Shown one piece after another: positions 33,689 through 46,125 of a stretch of 64,000 nt of DNA. The notes beneath the pieces were generated by a model that did no database searches, was not told where the DNA came from, and worked only from the letters and a program-made list of their open reading frames with translations. The stretch is from Aspergillus flavus. Taxonomy: Eukaryota; Ascomycota; Eurotiomycetes; Eurotiales; Aspergillaceae. Position 1 is the stretch's first letter. Each line of letters begins with the position of its first letter. Location: contig NC_092405.1 in assembly GCF_009017415.1 (NCBI RefSeq), positions 186,001 to 250,000 of the forward strand. The letters run 5' to 3'. The position numbers were made by a program, and so were the translations under genes.

Positions 33689-34396
33689 ATGTTCTCAAAT
33701 AAGCAGTACCAGCATATCCCCACAGACAGTACTCCCGACGATTTACGTTTAGCCGAGCATGACCTCGACGATCAACACCCAGGAACTATCGGATTAGCAG
33801 AAAGATTAAGGAAGCAGTGGCGAATTCTTCTTTCTGCGTTGTCGGTCATTGCCTTGGTCATATTGGGAGTTATTCTGCTGATTTGGTATTCTTCTGACTC
33901 GCCTGAGAGAGGCACCGAAAGAATCAACTTTGACACTGTTCCGAGTGACTACTGCGGATCTACCGTAGTCGAAGCCCGTGCAAAAGGATGCGTGTTCGAT
34001 CTGGTCACCAACAACTGGGTCCCAAAGCGCTGTGCAGATGCTGAAACAGCTCAAGAGTTCCGGGAATGGGTTTCCAATAATGTCAGACTTCGACAGTCAT
34101 GGCCATACTACTATGATGGCCACGGAGAAAGGCAGATTGCCTCTGAGGAGGAGATGGCAGCAATGGTCGGGCAGCTCGTCTACACTACGACTGAGAATCA
34201 TCTGGGACATTGCACCTTTCTCATGCGACGATTACATCGTTTCCTGGACAGCGATGCGGAGACAGCCATTTCCCGGATTAATTTCAATCACACCCTGCAC
34301 TGCTCCTCGGAGATCCTTCGGGCGGTGGGTAATCCTGAATGCGAGGATCGTGGAACAATCACGTCGGCTTTTTTGGTTGGCATTACCGGGTGTTAG
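33689..34396 (+). CDS. UstYa-like (DUF3328) membrane protein, 235 aa
   Basis: Single exon. The ATG at 33689 (MFSNKQYQHIP) is the first true ATG; the frame upstream begins only at a GTG. A cytoplasmic polar segment (about 1-48) is followed by one TM helix (ILLSALSVIALVILGVILLIW). The lumenal domain has CGSTVVEARAKGCVFD and a NNWVPKRC segment, then EFREW, PYYYD, and two HxxHC motifs, HLGHC and HTLHC. This is the diagnostic DUF3328 pattern. In the ustiloxin, asperipin and cyclochlorotine pathways such proteins act as oxidases or cyclases on peptides in the secretory pathway. Both putative metal/copper-binding motifs are intact, so an active enzyme is expected. Confidence 0.88.
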   Translation: MFSNKQYQHIPTDSTPDDLRLAEHDLDDQHPGTIGLAERLRKQWRILLSALSVIALVILGVILLIWYSSDSPERGTERINFDTVPSDYCGSTVVEARAKGCVFDLVTNNWVPKRCADAETAQEFREWVSNNVRLRQSWPYYYDGHGERQIASEEEMAAMVGQLVYTTTENHLGHCTFLMRRLHRFLDSDAETAISRINFNHTLHCSSEILRAVGNPECEDRGTITSAFLVGITGC

Positions 34397-34693
34397 TGAG
34401 TGGTGGCGCGGATGGTTGACTGTGGCAATCCATAATCATGATTTTTTACCTGTCTTCTGTATTGCGCCATCAATGAGTATAGACGTGTAATACCTACTAG
34501 CGTACATCCTTATGTGGCCTTATACTGCATGATTACTCTTGGCACTCCTCTGATTACCATCAACTGTGGGTCAATGTTTCAGGCTTATGGTAAGATTCTC
34601 TCACTAAATCTATATTTCTCTTGGGGATTCGATGATAGATTTATTTTGCCTATTTCAGTACATACCTGCGGTACGTCCCACCAACCGTGATGG

Positions 34694-37600
34694 CTATCCA
34701 GATGTTTGGACAAGTCGACCATCTTCCATCCGTAATACTTGATCCGAGCCCTCTCTTCCCTGGTTCTGCAATACGTTCATTCCATGTGTAATGGTAATCA
34801 CAGTATGGCCCCGGCTTGTAAATTCTTCCATAATCTGCTGCATTGAGGATGCAGTCACTTCGTCCAATGAGGCACTAGGTTCGTCTAGGAGCAATATGGG
34901 CCGCCGGCCATCCAGCGAGCATTCGTAGCATGATATTGCTGACCGAGCCCGTAATAGCGCCTGGGCAGACGCAAATACCTGTCTCTGACCAGTGGAGAGC
35001 GGCGGAAAATCCGACAAAGTTTTGTCCAAAGCGTCGCGTCCCACAGTCATGGTCATGCCTTGGCCCACGGGAGAAGAGAAATGGGACCAAAGGTTTGTCT
35101 TTATCAAGGTTTTCCAGATGGCAGTACTGTCGTGTTGGCCGTAAGGGTCCAGATTGAAGCGAATACTAGCGCTAGGTAGAATAAATGGTTCCTGGGGAAT
35201 ACTGACGAAACAGCGTTGTCGCACGATTCGGAGTGGCAGGCGTGCGAGGTCCATATTGTCAACCTCGATCAAACCATCCTGCTTGTCAAGTAACTGTAAT
35301 AGCGCAAGGATAAAAGTACTCTTTCCACTAAATCATGTCAGAAATTTTTAATATTTCCTATAACAAGCTTTTTTTATCTTTCCATTCTTAAGTATCATAC
35401 CTTCCTGTTCGGCCCCGGATAGTGATATTTTGTCCAGCTGGGACTTCCAAAGTCACGTCTCGAAGTATTGGCGTCTGCGATCTAACAACATCCGTCAGCC
35501 GAATTATCATAGCAACACCATTTTCACGTAAGCATTCAAACGGATGCCTACTTATAAGCAGCTGATAAGCTTCTGATTCTAATTGTTCCCGTTGTTGGCC
35601 ACTCCAAGCGAGGCTCCAAAACGTCGCGGCTGCTTTTCTCCACAGGAGTATCCTCCTCCACCGATTTGAGCCGTGCCACAGAGCCAAGGGAGGTCTCCAG
35701 GCTCGTCCAGCTCTCTACCGACCGTAGAAGAGTAGTGTTGGCTGCTATAATCATGTTCAGTGCAACCCCAACCTGGCCGCCGGTGGCACTCTCCCGGAAG
35801 GTAATGGCGAAAGCAATCAGAATAACAGCGATTGCAGTAATTAGCAGATCAAGGACAACGTTCAGCCACCTCTGTAAGCATAGCAGTAGATACATCGTTC
35901 CTTGAGACTTGTCTAACTTCATAATATTGGAAGATTCAAATCTGGACTCCCATCCAAAGGCTCGAATTGTGTCAACTCCTTCAACCTGCAAAAGGCTTAG
36001 TTACACTGTATGGCATGCAGATTTGCTCTTACCGTTTCAACAATATTAGTATATAGTTCAGACCGTGACTCAAGATCAATAAAGCGCAGCTGTCGAGAGG
36101 TTCGAAGATAAATTCGTTGTATAAAATATATGCAAACGGCGCAGCAAGGAAGAGTGCTTGCCATGACAGGTTGCACCATGAAGAGAACAATAGCCTGCAT
36201 CAGCAGCTTGAATATCTCTTTGAGGCGAGTTAGTTAGGCACAGGGATAGGTCCTTTCCTTTAGACTTACGATTGCTCAAGTTTGCAAACGCAGCGGGGAG
36301 TTGCTTATCCACGAGTTGAATGTCCTGTCCGAACCTGAAGATAGGTAGTGCTTAGTACGGTGTTCTTATAGTTCGATGGGATATACCACAGACCTATTCA
36401 AAATTGTCCCCGCTTCCGCAGAAGAGAAGTAGGAAAGGGGGGCACTTTGTGCAATTAGCAGTAAGACCTAGATAGATCATGGTCGAGAAATTACTTGAGG
36501 ATTTTTGAAAGTAGCCGAGAGTGCAACGTGAAACCTGATCGTGGCGCAATAAGGATATGAGTGGACCTGTTTCTTGTGTTAGATAATCTGTTAATCCTAA
36601 GGCCCCGGGAAGGCACATATGAACATTACCACATAGTTCCATTTGTGGCTAACCAGGCAATACAAGAAGCTACAAAATACAGGAGGAGGTATCCCCTGGA
36701 TCCTGCACTGCCGGAATCGGTCCACCATCTTAGAATGTTCTGTGAGAAGGTAAGGCAAAATGCGTACACTGCGGTGCAGCTAATCATCAAAAGAATATTG
36801 CGAATACCAACTGAGCTGAAATAATATCCTGCGTCGTATTAGTTGTCATTTTGTAGAATGTTGGGGCATTATTACGGTATACTGCGATATCGCCGATTCT
36901 CCTTGCCAAATCATCAGCGGCATCAGTCATACGCATCTTGTCCGCCTGAACCTTGAAGCGATCGGACGTCTGATCATCGTGGTCTTTGATAGCCGTCGCT
37001 TGTGTATCTGATGTTCCTGTCCCTTCATATGCTGAAACATCCTCGGGGCTCATAGGCTGGACATGATTATTGGTTAGTACAATGACCTGGTCGGCGATAT
37101 TCAAGTATGTATCTAGAATATACTTAGCGCTTGCTCGGAGATACGACCAAAGCTCACGGAAGACGTACCTTCTGCAGTAATCAAGAACACCGTGGTCTGC
37201 ATTCTCCGGAAGAGTCCCCCAGGGCCTAGTAGAGCTCCTATGATATGCTTCTTGACACCCCCGTCTAGCGAACTGAAAGGGTCATCCAAGATGACAATCC
37301 GACTACGAGAATATACTGCCCGAGCGAGTGCCTGTGATATAGGCCTTAGTCTCCGTGATCGACTCAACCATCGTGCAAAGGGACCTACAATGCGCGACTT
37401 TTGCCCTCCAGACAAATTAATTCCATTATTCGTAATGCATGACTGGCTGCCGTCCGGATCCTCAAGCGTCTCCAAATCAACCGAGAGGCAGCAAGCGTCC
37501 AAAACAGTTTGGTACCAGGTGTAGTCGATCACTCTAGAACCACCGCATATAATATCACGAATTGATGCATTAGGCAACCAAGGTGTCTGGTTGCAAAACG

Positions 37601-39798
37601 CAATCTGCTCATCAGGCAGACAAATCCTTCCACGAGCCGGCCTAGTTTCTCCCAGTAGGGCGGATGCCAGGATCGATTTGCCAGTCCCAACAGGCCCTGT
37701 GCATATGACAATCGACCCTTGGTTTACCTTCAAGTTGATATCGCGTAGCAATGGACATGACTCGCCCGATAGGCAGATGTCAACATGCTCTAGCACCATG
37801 GCGCTCGTCCTATCATTGTCTGTGTCTCCTACATCTTTAGGTTTCTGAGGTAAACCATGCCTCTCGTCCAGCAGTTGTTGTTCAGTCAGATATTCTTGTA
37901 TTCTTCGGAAATTCGCTAACGAGGCTACTGCCCGTGGAATGATTGTCATCACCATGTTCGCTGGATGGGTCACCATCGTCAGTAGGGCTACAGAGGTAAA
38001 CACTGTACCCGCGTCGAGGGCGTAGTCAAGGCCGCGAAAAATAGCAAATATACCCAGCGTTAAAGCCGGCGAAAAAATTCCCAGGGCATTCGCTGTGTCC
38101 TCCATCAGTAACCAGCACGAGGAAAAGCTTCTTTCTGAATGTTAGGAATATTATTACCACTGGCATTGTATGCTACCATGATCCACCTCATCTTTTTCGA
38201 CAAGCTGATCTCGCGAGATCGTAGTTCGGAAATTAGAGAGCTAATTGCGTCCTCGAGTCCTAACATCTTCACGCTTTTAGCTCCTGCAAGGACAGACGTG
38301 ATCGTCGCGAGTCGAGCCTGCGTCGCAGTGGACCAATCCGCCTGTCTCCCTTGGATGTGCTTCGCAACATATGCACTAAGTCTGGAACAACCTATTATGA
38401 TAAACCTTCAGTTATTCGGCATTTTTCGGGCTATAGCCTAGCCAAGGAGACCATACCAATCACCATGATCAAAGGGATACCTGCAAACCATCCGATTTTC
38501 TTGACTAATAAGGCCGTTCCGACCATCACCTCAATAATCTGTGCCCATGTCTCGTGCCACATCTCTGCTACTCCGATGACATTATCCACGTCCGCAGTAA
38601 TGAGCGCCAAGACCTTTCCATCCTGGATGGTGGGTTTTACGACTCTAAAGCAGCGAGCATGAACGAGACCAATGAGTGCTCCCCTGGTCATGACTTGTAG
38701 GCGGTTGAGCCGGTGTTGGTACAATGATGTTGTAATCTATTCATAATGTTAAGCTTCATCAACCCATAAGGAACTCGTATAAGATGATTACTAACCGCTA
38801 GGCCAGAGTAAATCATAATGGTGAGAATGACGATCCAATAGCCCGAAGAGGTCTGTTCGCCTAGCAATGCTTTATCCTGGACAAACTGGATTGTAATGCC
38901 CATCAAGATCGGTTGGGAGTAGCGGAAGAGTATCAAGAAAAGGCGCGGTATTACAGGAGCCCAGAATTCCCTTAGGAAACACTTTACAAGGATGATCGGC
39001 AACGTAAGCTTTGTTTCTGGCTTTGCTTCGAGGCATAGTCAGCTTGAATTCGTTATAACAATGGGTTAGGCCTTACATCTCCCTCCCCAGGCGCGAATGA
39101 TTCGCCTGCGTAGAGACCTTGAAGACAATGGCCGATCCAGACTGGGCAGCTCCGTCTGTGTCAACGATGCATCGTATCCCGCCTTCAGGATCGAATTTAT
39201 CCACCAGAATGTAGCACGACCCAAGATTCCCGTCACTGTCTCAGGGGGGAGATGCCGGTAGCGCTCTTGCAAAATTCCAGTCTTGCTACAAGACTCTGTG
39301 GCCAGAAGAGGCAGCTCCACCACCACCCGAATGATGACTAGGGCGAATTCATGGCTCACCGATTGTCGGAACAATAGCGGAATACTGATGATGTCCTTTA
39401 CTAGGAATAATGTAAGATAAATGATGACCGCACTTGATGGTCGTACATTCCGATAATGTTCCACATAGGACAACATGCACAACCCCAATGCAGCCAGGAA
39501 TGATGCAACTGCGGGAAGTAGGCCCCGATGGGAGGTTGTTACTCTAGTAGAACTGAGTAGGTATAACAACTGGATCGCAGAAAAGCCTATTCCCAGGGCC
39601 TTGTCATTCCTTTGGTAAGTTGAGGCAAGGTAAATATGATTGGGGGTCACTTACCAGTTTTAGTCGACCTGATAGGCTAGGAAACACCACCTTTGTAGCG
39701 GCACCACGGCGTCTCCATAGTCCAAGTGGTGTGTAGATCACAAAGAGCAACGACCACATCGCCGAAACTTCAGCTAACCACATATACTCGGCCACCAT
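34694..39798 (-). CDS. ABC-C (MRP-type) multidrug/metabolite exporter, 1405 aa
   Basis: Sixteen exons: 39798..39655, 39599..39077, 39025..38796, 38736..38457, 38391..38158, 38092..37389, 37331..37169, 37112..36876, 36810..36630, 36566..36495, 36444..36394, 36334..36270, 36217..36033, 35985..35552, 35481..35401, 35327..34694. They total 1406 codons with every phase consistent. Order: TMD0-like N-terminus, linker, TMD1 (SKKMRWIMVAYNASANALGIF), NBD1 (Walker A GPVGTGKS, signature LSGGQKSR, Walker B IVILDDPFSSLD), TMD2 (FSSAEAGTILNRFGQDIQLVDKQLP), NBD2 (Walker A GRTGSGKS, signature LSTGQRQ, Walker B ILLLDEPSASLD). The 57-nt intron 37388..37332 is a multiple of three and can be read through. NBD2's LSTGQ departs from LSGGQ. 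The likely role is efflux of the product of the surrounding locus or of xenobiotics. Confidence 0.93.
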
Positions 39799-40405
39799 TG
39801 TGAATTTACGTATGAGAGAAAAAGCAAGGTGATGAATGACACCAGCTTTACTACTGTGCAAGTATGATGTGCATTGGACATTTGGGGTAGGTGGGCTTAG
39901 TTATTGTATTATCTAGAGAGTAGGATAACCAAGTAGGAAAGTCTGAAAGCACACTGAACGTATGTTGGTCGTGTAAAATACTAATAGATATATAATAGGT
40001 GTGGGTCAAATTCCCTCGACGGAGATAAATAAAAAGAGTACACAGTAATGGCAAGGATTGTAAAACACAAATGGGGAAATAAATCTCTGAGATTATCTTA
40101 TTGTGGATATTATGGTGGAGTCAACCGTCAGACCGTGCTAAAGTGATAAGTGCAACCTATTTTGAAAGAATATGCAGTATTATCCAGTAATTAATTTTGA
40201 ATCGTATTCCTCAATGCCGAAAAATATTCTAATAACTTAGGGAGAGCGGTGAAGTGAACATTCTACCTAATCTAGTCACACTAATTTCTGACCTCGGCAC
40301 CCCGATATTAGTAATTCCCATAACCCCGAAGTCGCTTTTCGGATTGGCCATTTGTGAGGGCATTTGTACCTCATATTGCGCAATTTTGCGACCCCGGTGC
40401 TTCTG
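39799..40405. other. Intergenic, ABC-C promoter and esterase 3' region
   Basis: AT-rich 607 bp. No additional gene. Confidence 0.5.
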
Positions 40406-42257
40406 TTATTTATGAAATGAGCCCGAGAAATGGGCTTGAATGTACTGAAAAGCTGCCTGTCGGTGGGTGTCAGGTATGCTCAGGCCAATATCCTCCTCAC
40501 TGAAAATGAAAACCCGAGGTTCTCTCAAATCGTACTTGGGCCACCGGTAAGGAGTTCTGGTCAGGCCCACATTCGGGTCCAGGGCTGTGATAAATCCTGC
40601 CCACATAGTCCCCATTAACCTGGACATATCATAATAGCCTAAACTCTTCTCGAGGAATGCATTGCCTTCGAACCCCAGACCATCCAAATTCTGGAATAGG
40701 GGGGCAATCTCGGCTCCGTGAGGAACTCCGATCCGTGGATCTTGGACCCAAGCCGGTGTCGCATTGAAGATGTAACTGTAACAATGAGCGGAAACTGCAA
40801 ATTGTTCGCAGAGAAGTCGCTGTGCAGCATTGACCTCGATGTCTCCCAGAACATTTTTGACGCGGTCAAGAAGTTCCTTACTGGTAAACGAGCCAACCGG
40901 GGGGTTCAAGACTCGACTGTCATTGGTATCTGGGTAGAAGCTAAGCAGTTGCTGGATGGTTGCCGGTGGGTATCCACTATGCTCTGTTATTCAATCTTAA
41001 GTCTTTCTTTTCCTGGGAATATATTGTAGGGAAGCCGTACCGGTTAGAAATATTCTGAAGTCTTCCCACGTTGAGACTTGAGATGGGATGTACGTGGCTG
41101 CTTCACTGGAGACAACCCCGCTAAGCACAGGCACCTTAACAAAACGCCCCTCCTTGATATCAAAACTCCCAAATGCCTGGACAAAATCCCCGTCCAGCCT
41201 TGGAATGGAAAAACTTGCCATCATATAGCTGCTGGCATCTGCAGAGTCATTGAATGCTGCGTTGAGCTCCTCGAACGGTTTATGGCGCAGGCATTCCAAC
41301 TGATCATCTGATGTATCGCAACCGGCCGCTATGCAGAGTTGCTGCCACAGGTCGTCTATATCCACTGTTCGAAAGGAAGTCCTTGCAATAGGAGTTCCGC
41401 TCTGCAAAATGGCAGCACGAAACAAACCATCGTCTCGGCCGCCATACGCAGTTAGGTGACGTCCTACCGATACGGCGCCAGAGCTGCCTCCCCAAATTGT
41501 AACCTTTGTCCTATCGCCCCCGAAGGCGTGGATGTTTTCTTGGATCCAATGAAGAGCTAGTCGCTGATCCTGGAGACCCAAATTCATGTTTCTCGTGCCT
41601 TGGACGGACTCGCCGGCAATAAAACCCCAGAGGGACGATCGATAATTGATCGAGACACCGATGAATGGAAGGCCTACCGATGCTGCATGGGCGACGAGAA
41701 AGGACATATTATATCTGCCGTCGCTAGATCCTCCCCCATGGCGTCCCCCACCGTATATGTATACCCCTACTGGCAATAGGCGTCGTTCGTATCCCGCCGG
41801 GCGAATGACATTCAGGGTGAGACAGTCTTCCGATTGTTGAAACTGTTCTTGATGATCCTAAGATGACATTAGCTCGTGGCTCCAAGTGATATCTTGTAAT
41901 GTAGCGACGTACACCATAGCCTATACAGTGAGGTCCGTATTCATGCGCAGATCGAGGATGCTCCCATACGTTTACGATAGGGCGAGGAGGATGGAAGCGG
42001 TTCTGTCCTATGGGTGGCTGTGCATAAGGCATACCCAGGAAAACATCTTGATTAAACTTGTCGAGATGCCTTCCGATGTAGGTACCATTTCTGACTCTAG
42101 CAAGAGGCGGGCTGGTTGGCGATTGGCGCCCAAAGGTGTACGGTATTCGGAACCATAATAACCATATCAGGATGATCAAACATGATATTGATATGATGGC
42201 TGAGATGAGGCTTCCACCAAGGGAACAGTATCTCGGTTTCTGATTTGAATATTGCAT
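40406..42257 (-). CDS. Membrane-anchored type-B carboxylesterase paralogue, 579 aa
   Basis: Exons 42257..41913, 41857..41041 and 40983..40406 (580 codons). A signal-anchor TM (SAIISISCLIILIWLLWF, about residues 19-37) precedes the hydrolase domain. Visible motifs are FLGMPYAQPP, EDCLTLNVIRP, oxyanion YIYGGG, elbow GGSSG, acid in SSEAATY and His in GVPHGAE. The Glu usual before the nucleophile (GESSG) is Gly here, but Ser, acid and His remain. The overall plan (SDGRYNMSFLV, YGGRDDGLFRAAI) is close to the gene at 4911-6680, so the two are paralogues. Its place beside the exporter suggests a tailoring or deacylating step at a membrane, which is inference only. Confidence 0.88.
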
Positions 42258-42840
42258 TGTATAACTTGTCTACGGAATGTTCTGATCACAGCGATTGATA
42301 TTTTATGCGTAGTCGCGTTATTCCGCTGTGTATGTCAACAATATGTATAATGGACTAAAGTGGATGCCTGATCCCAGAAGCCTCAGGCCCCAAGCCTATG
42401 AACGGGGGGCTACTAGTGTATTAGTTCTGGTTAGCGGGTAAGCATGCAGACCTAGTGGTAACGTTATATAACGGGGTTAAGCATTGCCAGCCCCATCAAT
42501 TTTGGCCACTCTGGAGTCAAGGAACATCTGGTAAGCTATATGTACCACTGATGGTTGGATGATAGGGACGGTAAAACGCCAAGGAAATCACCACCATTAT
42601 TATACAAAACACACCTTGATGTTGCTCGTAGTCCTTGCCCATAGCAACTGCACCGCACTACAAAGTGGAAATTTGCTGTTCCTGACTCTACGAATATTTG
42701 AGCTATAGATTCTGCCGTTGTTATAAGGAGCCAAGGGCAGCTCATAAAACCTTTAGCACCTTCTCGGGCCGGTATGTGTACAGCATGACAGCACGTGGTT
42801 TCAATGAGTAATTCTGTTAAATAAGCACAGAACCTTCTCG
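42258..42840. other. Intergenic, divergent promoter region
   Basis: Lies between the esterase (minus) and the TPT transporter (plus). No gene seen. Confidence 0.5.
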
Positions 42841-43990
42841 ATGTCGAAACCGTTCTCTCTGTGGCAGCAATGGCAGACCGCCATTCGTGTTGTGTGAGTA
42901 TCCGGGACCTTTTGTTCACAGCGGTCTACTGATTCAAAACAGGGTTTGGTTGTCTTTGAGCATTTGTGTCGTGTTGTCGAATAAGTGGCTTGTGGATGAC
43001 ATGGGATTTGGTACGCCCAACAAAAATCAATTCTCCTAAATTGATCAGTAAAGTAGTGCACTCGCTAATGTACACCGTGGTCCTCAGCATACCGTGAGAC
43101 TCCCCAATTTTTAATATTTTTCGACGCTGAAACAATCTTTGAAGCCCCATTCTTAGCGACATGTCATATGCTATTCGGCGCACTAGTATCCTCATTTTTG
43201 CAAAGTTGCACTTCACTACCTGCCAGAAAGCCAACAAGTATAGGCACACCACAATATCTGTCGTTAATCACACCCCTGGCTTTTTTCTTTATTATGAGCA
43301 TTGTATGCGGCAACGAGGCCATGGCACACATTAGCATCACAATGATTCAAATTCTCAAGGGGATGTCACCTGTCATCGTTTATGTAATCACTTTGTGCTT
43401 TGGAATGTCCAAGTTCAATGTCCAAAGAGCGGTGGCACTTCTGATGGTTTCCCTTGGTGTTTTCGTGGCTTCATCGAAGTCACTTCGGACAAGCTCATAC
43501 GGAATATTCATACAGCTAATGGGAGTTGGTGCGGACTCCCTTCGGCTGGCATTAATGCAGAGGATTCTGACTGCTCATGATGAATCATTCGATCCAGCGG
43601 CCCTATTTCATCATCTCGCACCATTCTGTGCATTTCTTGGAGCAGTCAACACACTCTTCACGACGGTACCAACGGTTGCTGATCTTGCGCGTGTGTGGAA
43701 GATACTTTTGTTTAGCTGCACCCTGACATCAGCGCTCAACATATCTACACTGTCTCTTGTAAGCAATGGTACCTATGAACAGGATGGAGGTTAGCTGATT
43801 TTCACTACAGATTAAGGGTACATCTTCCGTATATCTCAGCGCCTGTGGAGTCATTAAAGACATCTCCCTTATGGCCGCATCCTCAATTATCTGGAGGACG
43901 AAACTTGATGTGCGTGAAGCAGTAGGCTATGGGGCAGCATTTTTCGGCTTGATCATGTACCACCATTTAAGCCACCAATCCAGAATATAG
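42841..43990 (+). CDS. TPT/DMT-family sugar-phosphate or nucleotide-sugar transporter, 304 aa
   Basis: Exons 42841..42893, 42943..43010, 43145..43758, 43811..43990, 305 codons in all. The 5' exons encode WLSLSICVVLSNKWLV, the usual TM1 (N-K-W) of triose-phosphate-translocator-type carriers. The main exon has FLATCHMLFGALV, ISITMIQILKGMSPVIVYV and MGVGADSLRLALMQRIL. The last exon carries KGTSSVYLSACGVIKD and GYGAAFFG...YHHLS, the conserved C-terminal end. The third intron position is set by phase (134 nt); an extra small exon inside it is possible. Such carriers exchange sugar phosphates or nucleotide sugars at Golgi or ER membranes. Next to a glycosyltransferase gene, a donor-sugar supply role is attractive but unproven. 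Confidence 0.82.
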
Positions 43991-44488
43991 AGTAAATTAG
44001 CTCTATCAAGAGTGATACCGAAATATTATATTATTGGAATGCTGGTTCTAAGGACTAGACTAGCTCTTTGTTAAACTAATTGGTAATGGGGCGTCAATTC
44101 AACATCCTAAAAATGACGATATTGACCCGAGACTCCTTGTCACGGTTCAAACATGCTACCTTTGTCTACGTAATCGTCATCCACCGTACAAGCCTCATCT
44201 TCAGATAGTAAATTCGACTGATCTATACTGGGTACTCGTGCCGAGAAGATATGGAAGTCTAAATATATACCGCGGACAATAAGAGTAGGCTTTTCTGTAT
44301 CCTTGCTATTCTGTGGCTGCGCTGACTCCGATATCGATCTATGCCTGCGTCGATACTCGCTACAAGGGTACATTATCCATGATGTCAATCAAGTGCCAAA
44401 GCGGATATTATTTTGTTTATATGTTTCAGGCCTAGTATCGTACATGCAAACAGGGCATGACTGGATGCGCTATGCAGATATATTCAAC
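43991..44488. other. Intergenic between convergent genes
   Basis: Contains an unassigned 82-codon minus-strand frame, 44388..44140. It has a basic start (EYRRRHRS) and acidic end (SEDEACTVDDDYVD) and reads like the C-terminal tail of a membrane protein. It has no ATG, and no coding exon upstream joins it. It may be a relic. Confidence 0.4.
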
Positions 44489-45587
44489 CTACATAACCCC
44501 ACCAAATTCATTCTGGCATGCAACAGGCCTACCAGCGTTGCTGCTGCATCTTGCACTAAACCGAATATTCGCGGTGTAGTCCGAGTTCGCTTTGGCGGCA
44601 AGATCATCCCACCCCTCTACAACGGCAATGTCGCTTGATACTTCACCCGCTTGCTTGTGGTGGTGAAAGACCTCCGGGTTTACTGTCAAGCAGCGCAAGG
44701 TCCCGCTTTGACACCATTCACGTAGATAATCAGTGATTATCCTGTCCATTCCTTGACGCGATAACTCGTACAGCTTACTCGCTGCAGGCTTAGTAAGGGC
44801 ATAAGCGTATGTGCAGATAGGAGCAACAGATTTATGGACCATCCGGAGATGAGAAGGAAAGTTCGTCAACCGCCCATCGTTCTCCCGATACAAGGATGAC
44901 TCGGGAAGCGTCTCATCCATAAATGATGCTGGGCTTTCAGGGATATAATCACCGCAGTGACCAAGCCATAGGAGGTCCCAGGCCTCACCATATGGAGACC
45001 AGTCAACCTGGCCCTTATCCCCGCTCACCTGCCGTATTAAGGGCGACGCTCGGAGCAATTGCTGCTTTACAGCGATATCCCAGTCTGCGTCGTCTTCCAT
45101 CACCAGTACAGTGGCCCAGTTCTGGGCTATCATTTCCCGCCATATGTTCAGATGGCCCAGCCAGCAACGGGCCTGGCCCCTGCCAATATGGCCTGCTCGT
45201 CCTGGAACACCCTTACCTCTAAAGACGTCCACTTCATCATCCGACCAGGGAGGTTGAAGGGGCACCTCTAGGTCAACATGGGTATATTTGGCAGCTCTTA
45301 GAAGCCCATCTAACCGCCATGCGGTCCCGGTAGAGACAATGGCGATTTTCTCAAACTAAAATAGCGTTTAACGAGTTAAATCTATAGAAGAAGTAAATTT
45401 GTGGACAGCCGATACATACCCCAAGAGTGTTATTCAATGGAGCAAACCCACCCTTATGATGGGTATGTTGGGGTTTGAGCTTCTCGATCAATGGCGCTTG
45501 AAACGTCCTACATATAAGAAGAACAAAGGCTCCGACAATAGCAATGTTCCTCAACGTGTTTATCGACAGAGGCTGGGTGCGTTTCAT
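44489..45587 (-). CDS. Family-25 glycosyltransferase (LPS-type), type II membrane protein, 344 aa
   Basis: Exons 45587..45420 and 45355..44489, with a 64-nt intron. The join is NNTLGFEKIAIVS. The N-terminus has a signal anchor (IAIVGAFVLLICRTF), giving a Golgi type II topology. The catalytic domain shows RGQARCWLGHLNIWREMI and the acidic VLVMEDDADWD motif that marks GT25 donor/metal binding. DLLWLGHCGDYIPE, YAYALTKPAASKLYELS and the C-terminal NIRFSARC end are typical of fungal GT25 members. It should transfer a hexose in the secretory pathway. The ATG at 45587 is used because the upstream frame opens only at TTG. It is divergent from the repeat-protein gene across 538 bp. Confidence 0.88.
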
Positions 45588-46125
45588 GATTCTAAAGCTG
45601 TCGAGGAGCTCATCCAATGATGACCTATATCTAGGTCATAACTTACGGAATGGCCATGATGTATATTCGGTCTTCTGCTACGTGCGGATTCGGTTTGATC
45701 ACGCATTCCATCGTGGTCGTGGAGCTGAGCTCGGCAGCGGATAAGGTTGCATTTCGTCGTATAAGCATGCATAAATGCTCGTTGCATAGTGACAATGATA
45801 ATCCTCAAGATAACTTCAAATGTAAGCAAGAATGCAAGCTGACTACGGCAATCTATAATCTGTGAAGTTCGCTAATTGTTTCAGGGTAAGCAGCATCTTG
45901 GTTACTGATAATCAGAGCTCTCTGGCTTAGATGTTGGAAGCACTTCCTCATACTATGTCGGAAGAAAGTTGGCTAAGCACATATAATACTCTTGTATTCC
46001 CGAACCTTTGCACATACCAGTGCCAGCAACAAACATTGCATCGCCCGACTCTCTCTCTCTCTTTCTCGTTTACCACTACTCGGATCAACTTCAAAGACCA
46101 CACCCATTCAAATCGAAAGCTCAAA
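45588..46125. promoter_or_regulatory. Divergent promoter between GT25 and the repeat-protein gene
   Basis: 538 bp. On the plus strand a TATAATA-like site near 45978-45990 and a CT-rich leader (ctctctctctct near 46050-46062) precede the ATG at 46126. A frame upstream of the ATG is open but leader-like. Confidence 0.45.

Noticed and set aside
38204..38222. Palindromic gatctcgcgagatc inside the ABC gene
   Set aside because: It is within coding sequence and short; most likely chance.
43094..43144. Possible extra small exon of the TPT transporter (43090-43144 coding)
   Set aside because: It would keep phase but inserts about 18 residues in the middle of the conserved TM1-TM2 link; the 134-nt intron model gives the normal spacing.
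44140..44388. 82-codon frame with acidic tail, considered as a GT25 exon
   Set aside because: The GT25 protein already ends with its usual C-terminal motif and stop at 44489, and no splice site pair brings this frame in phase.
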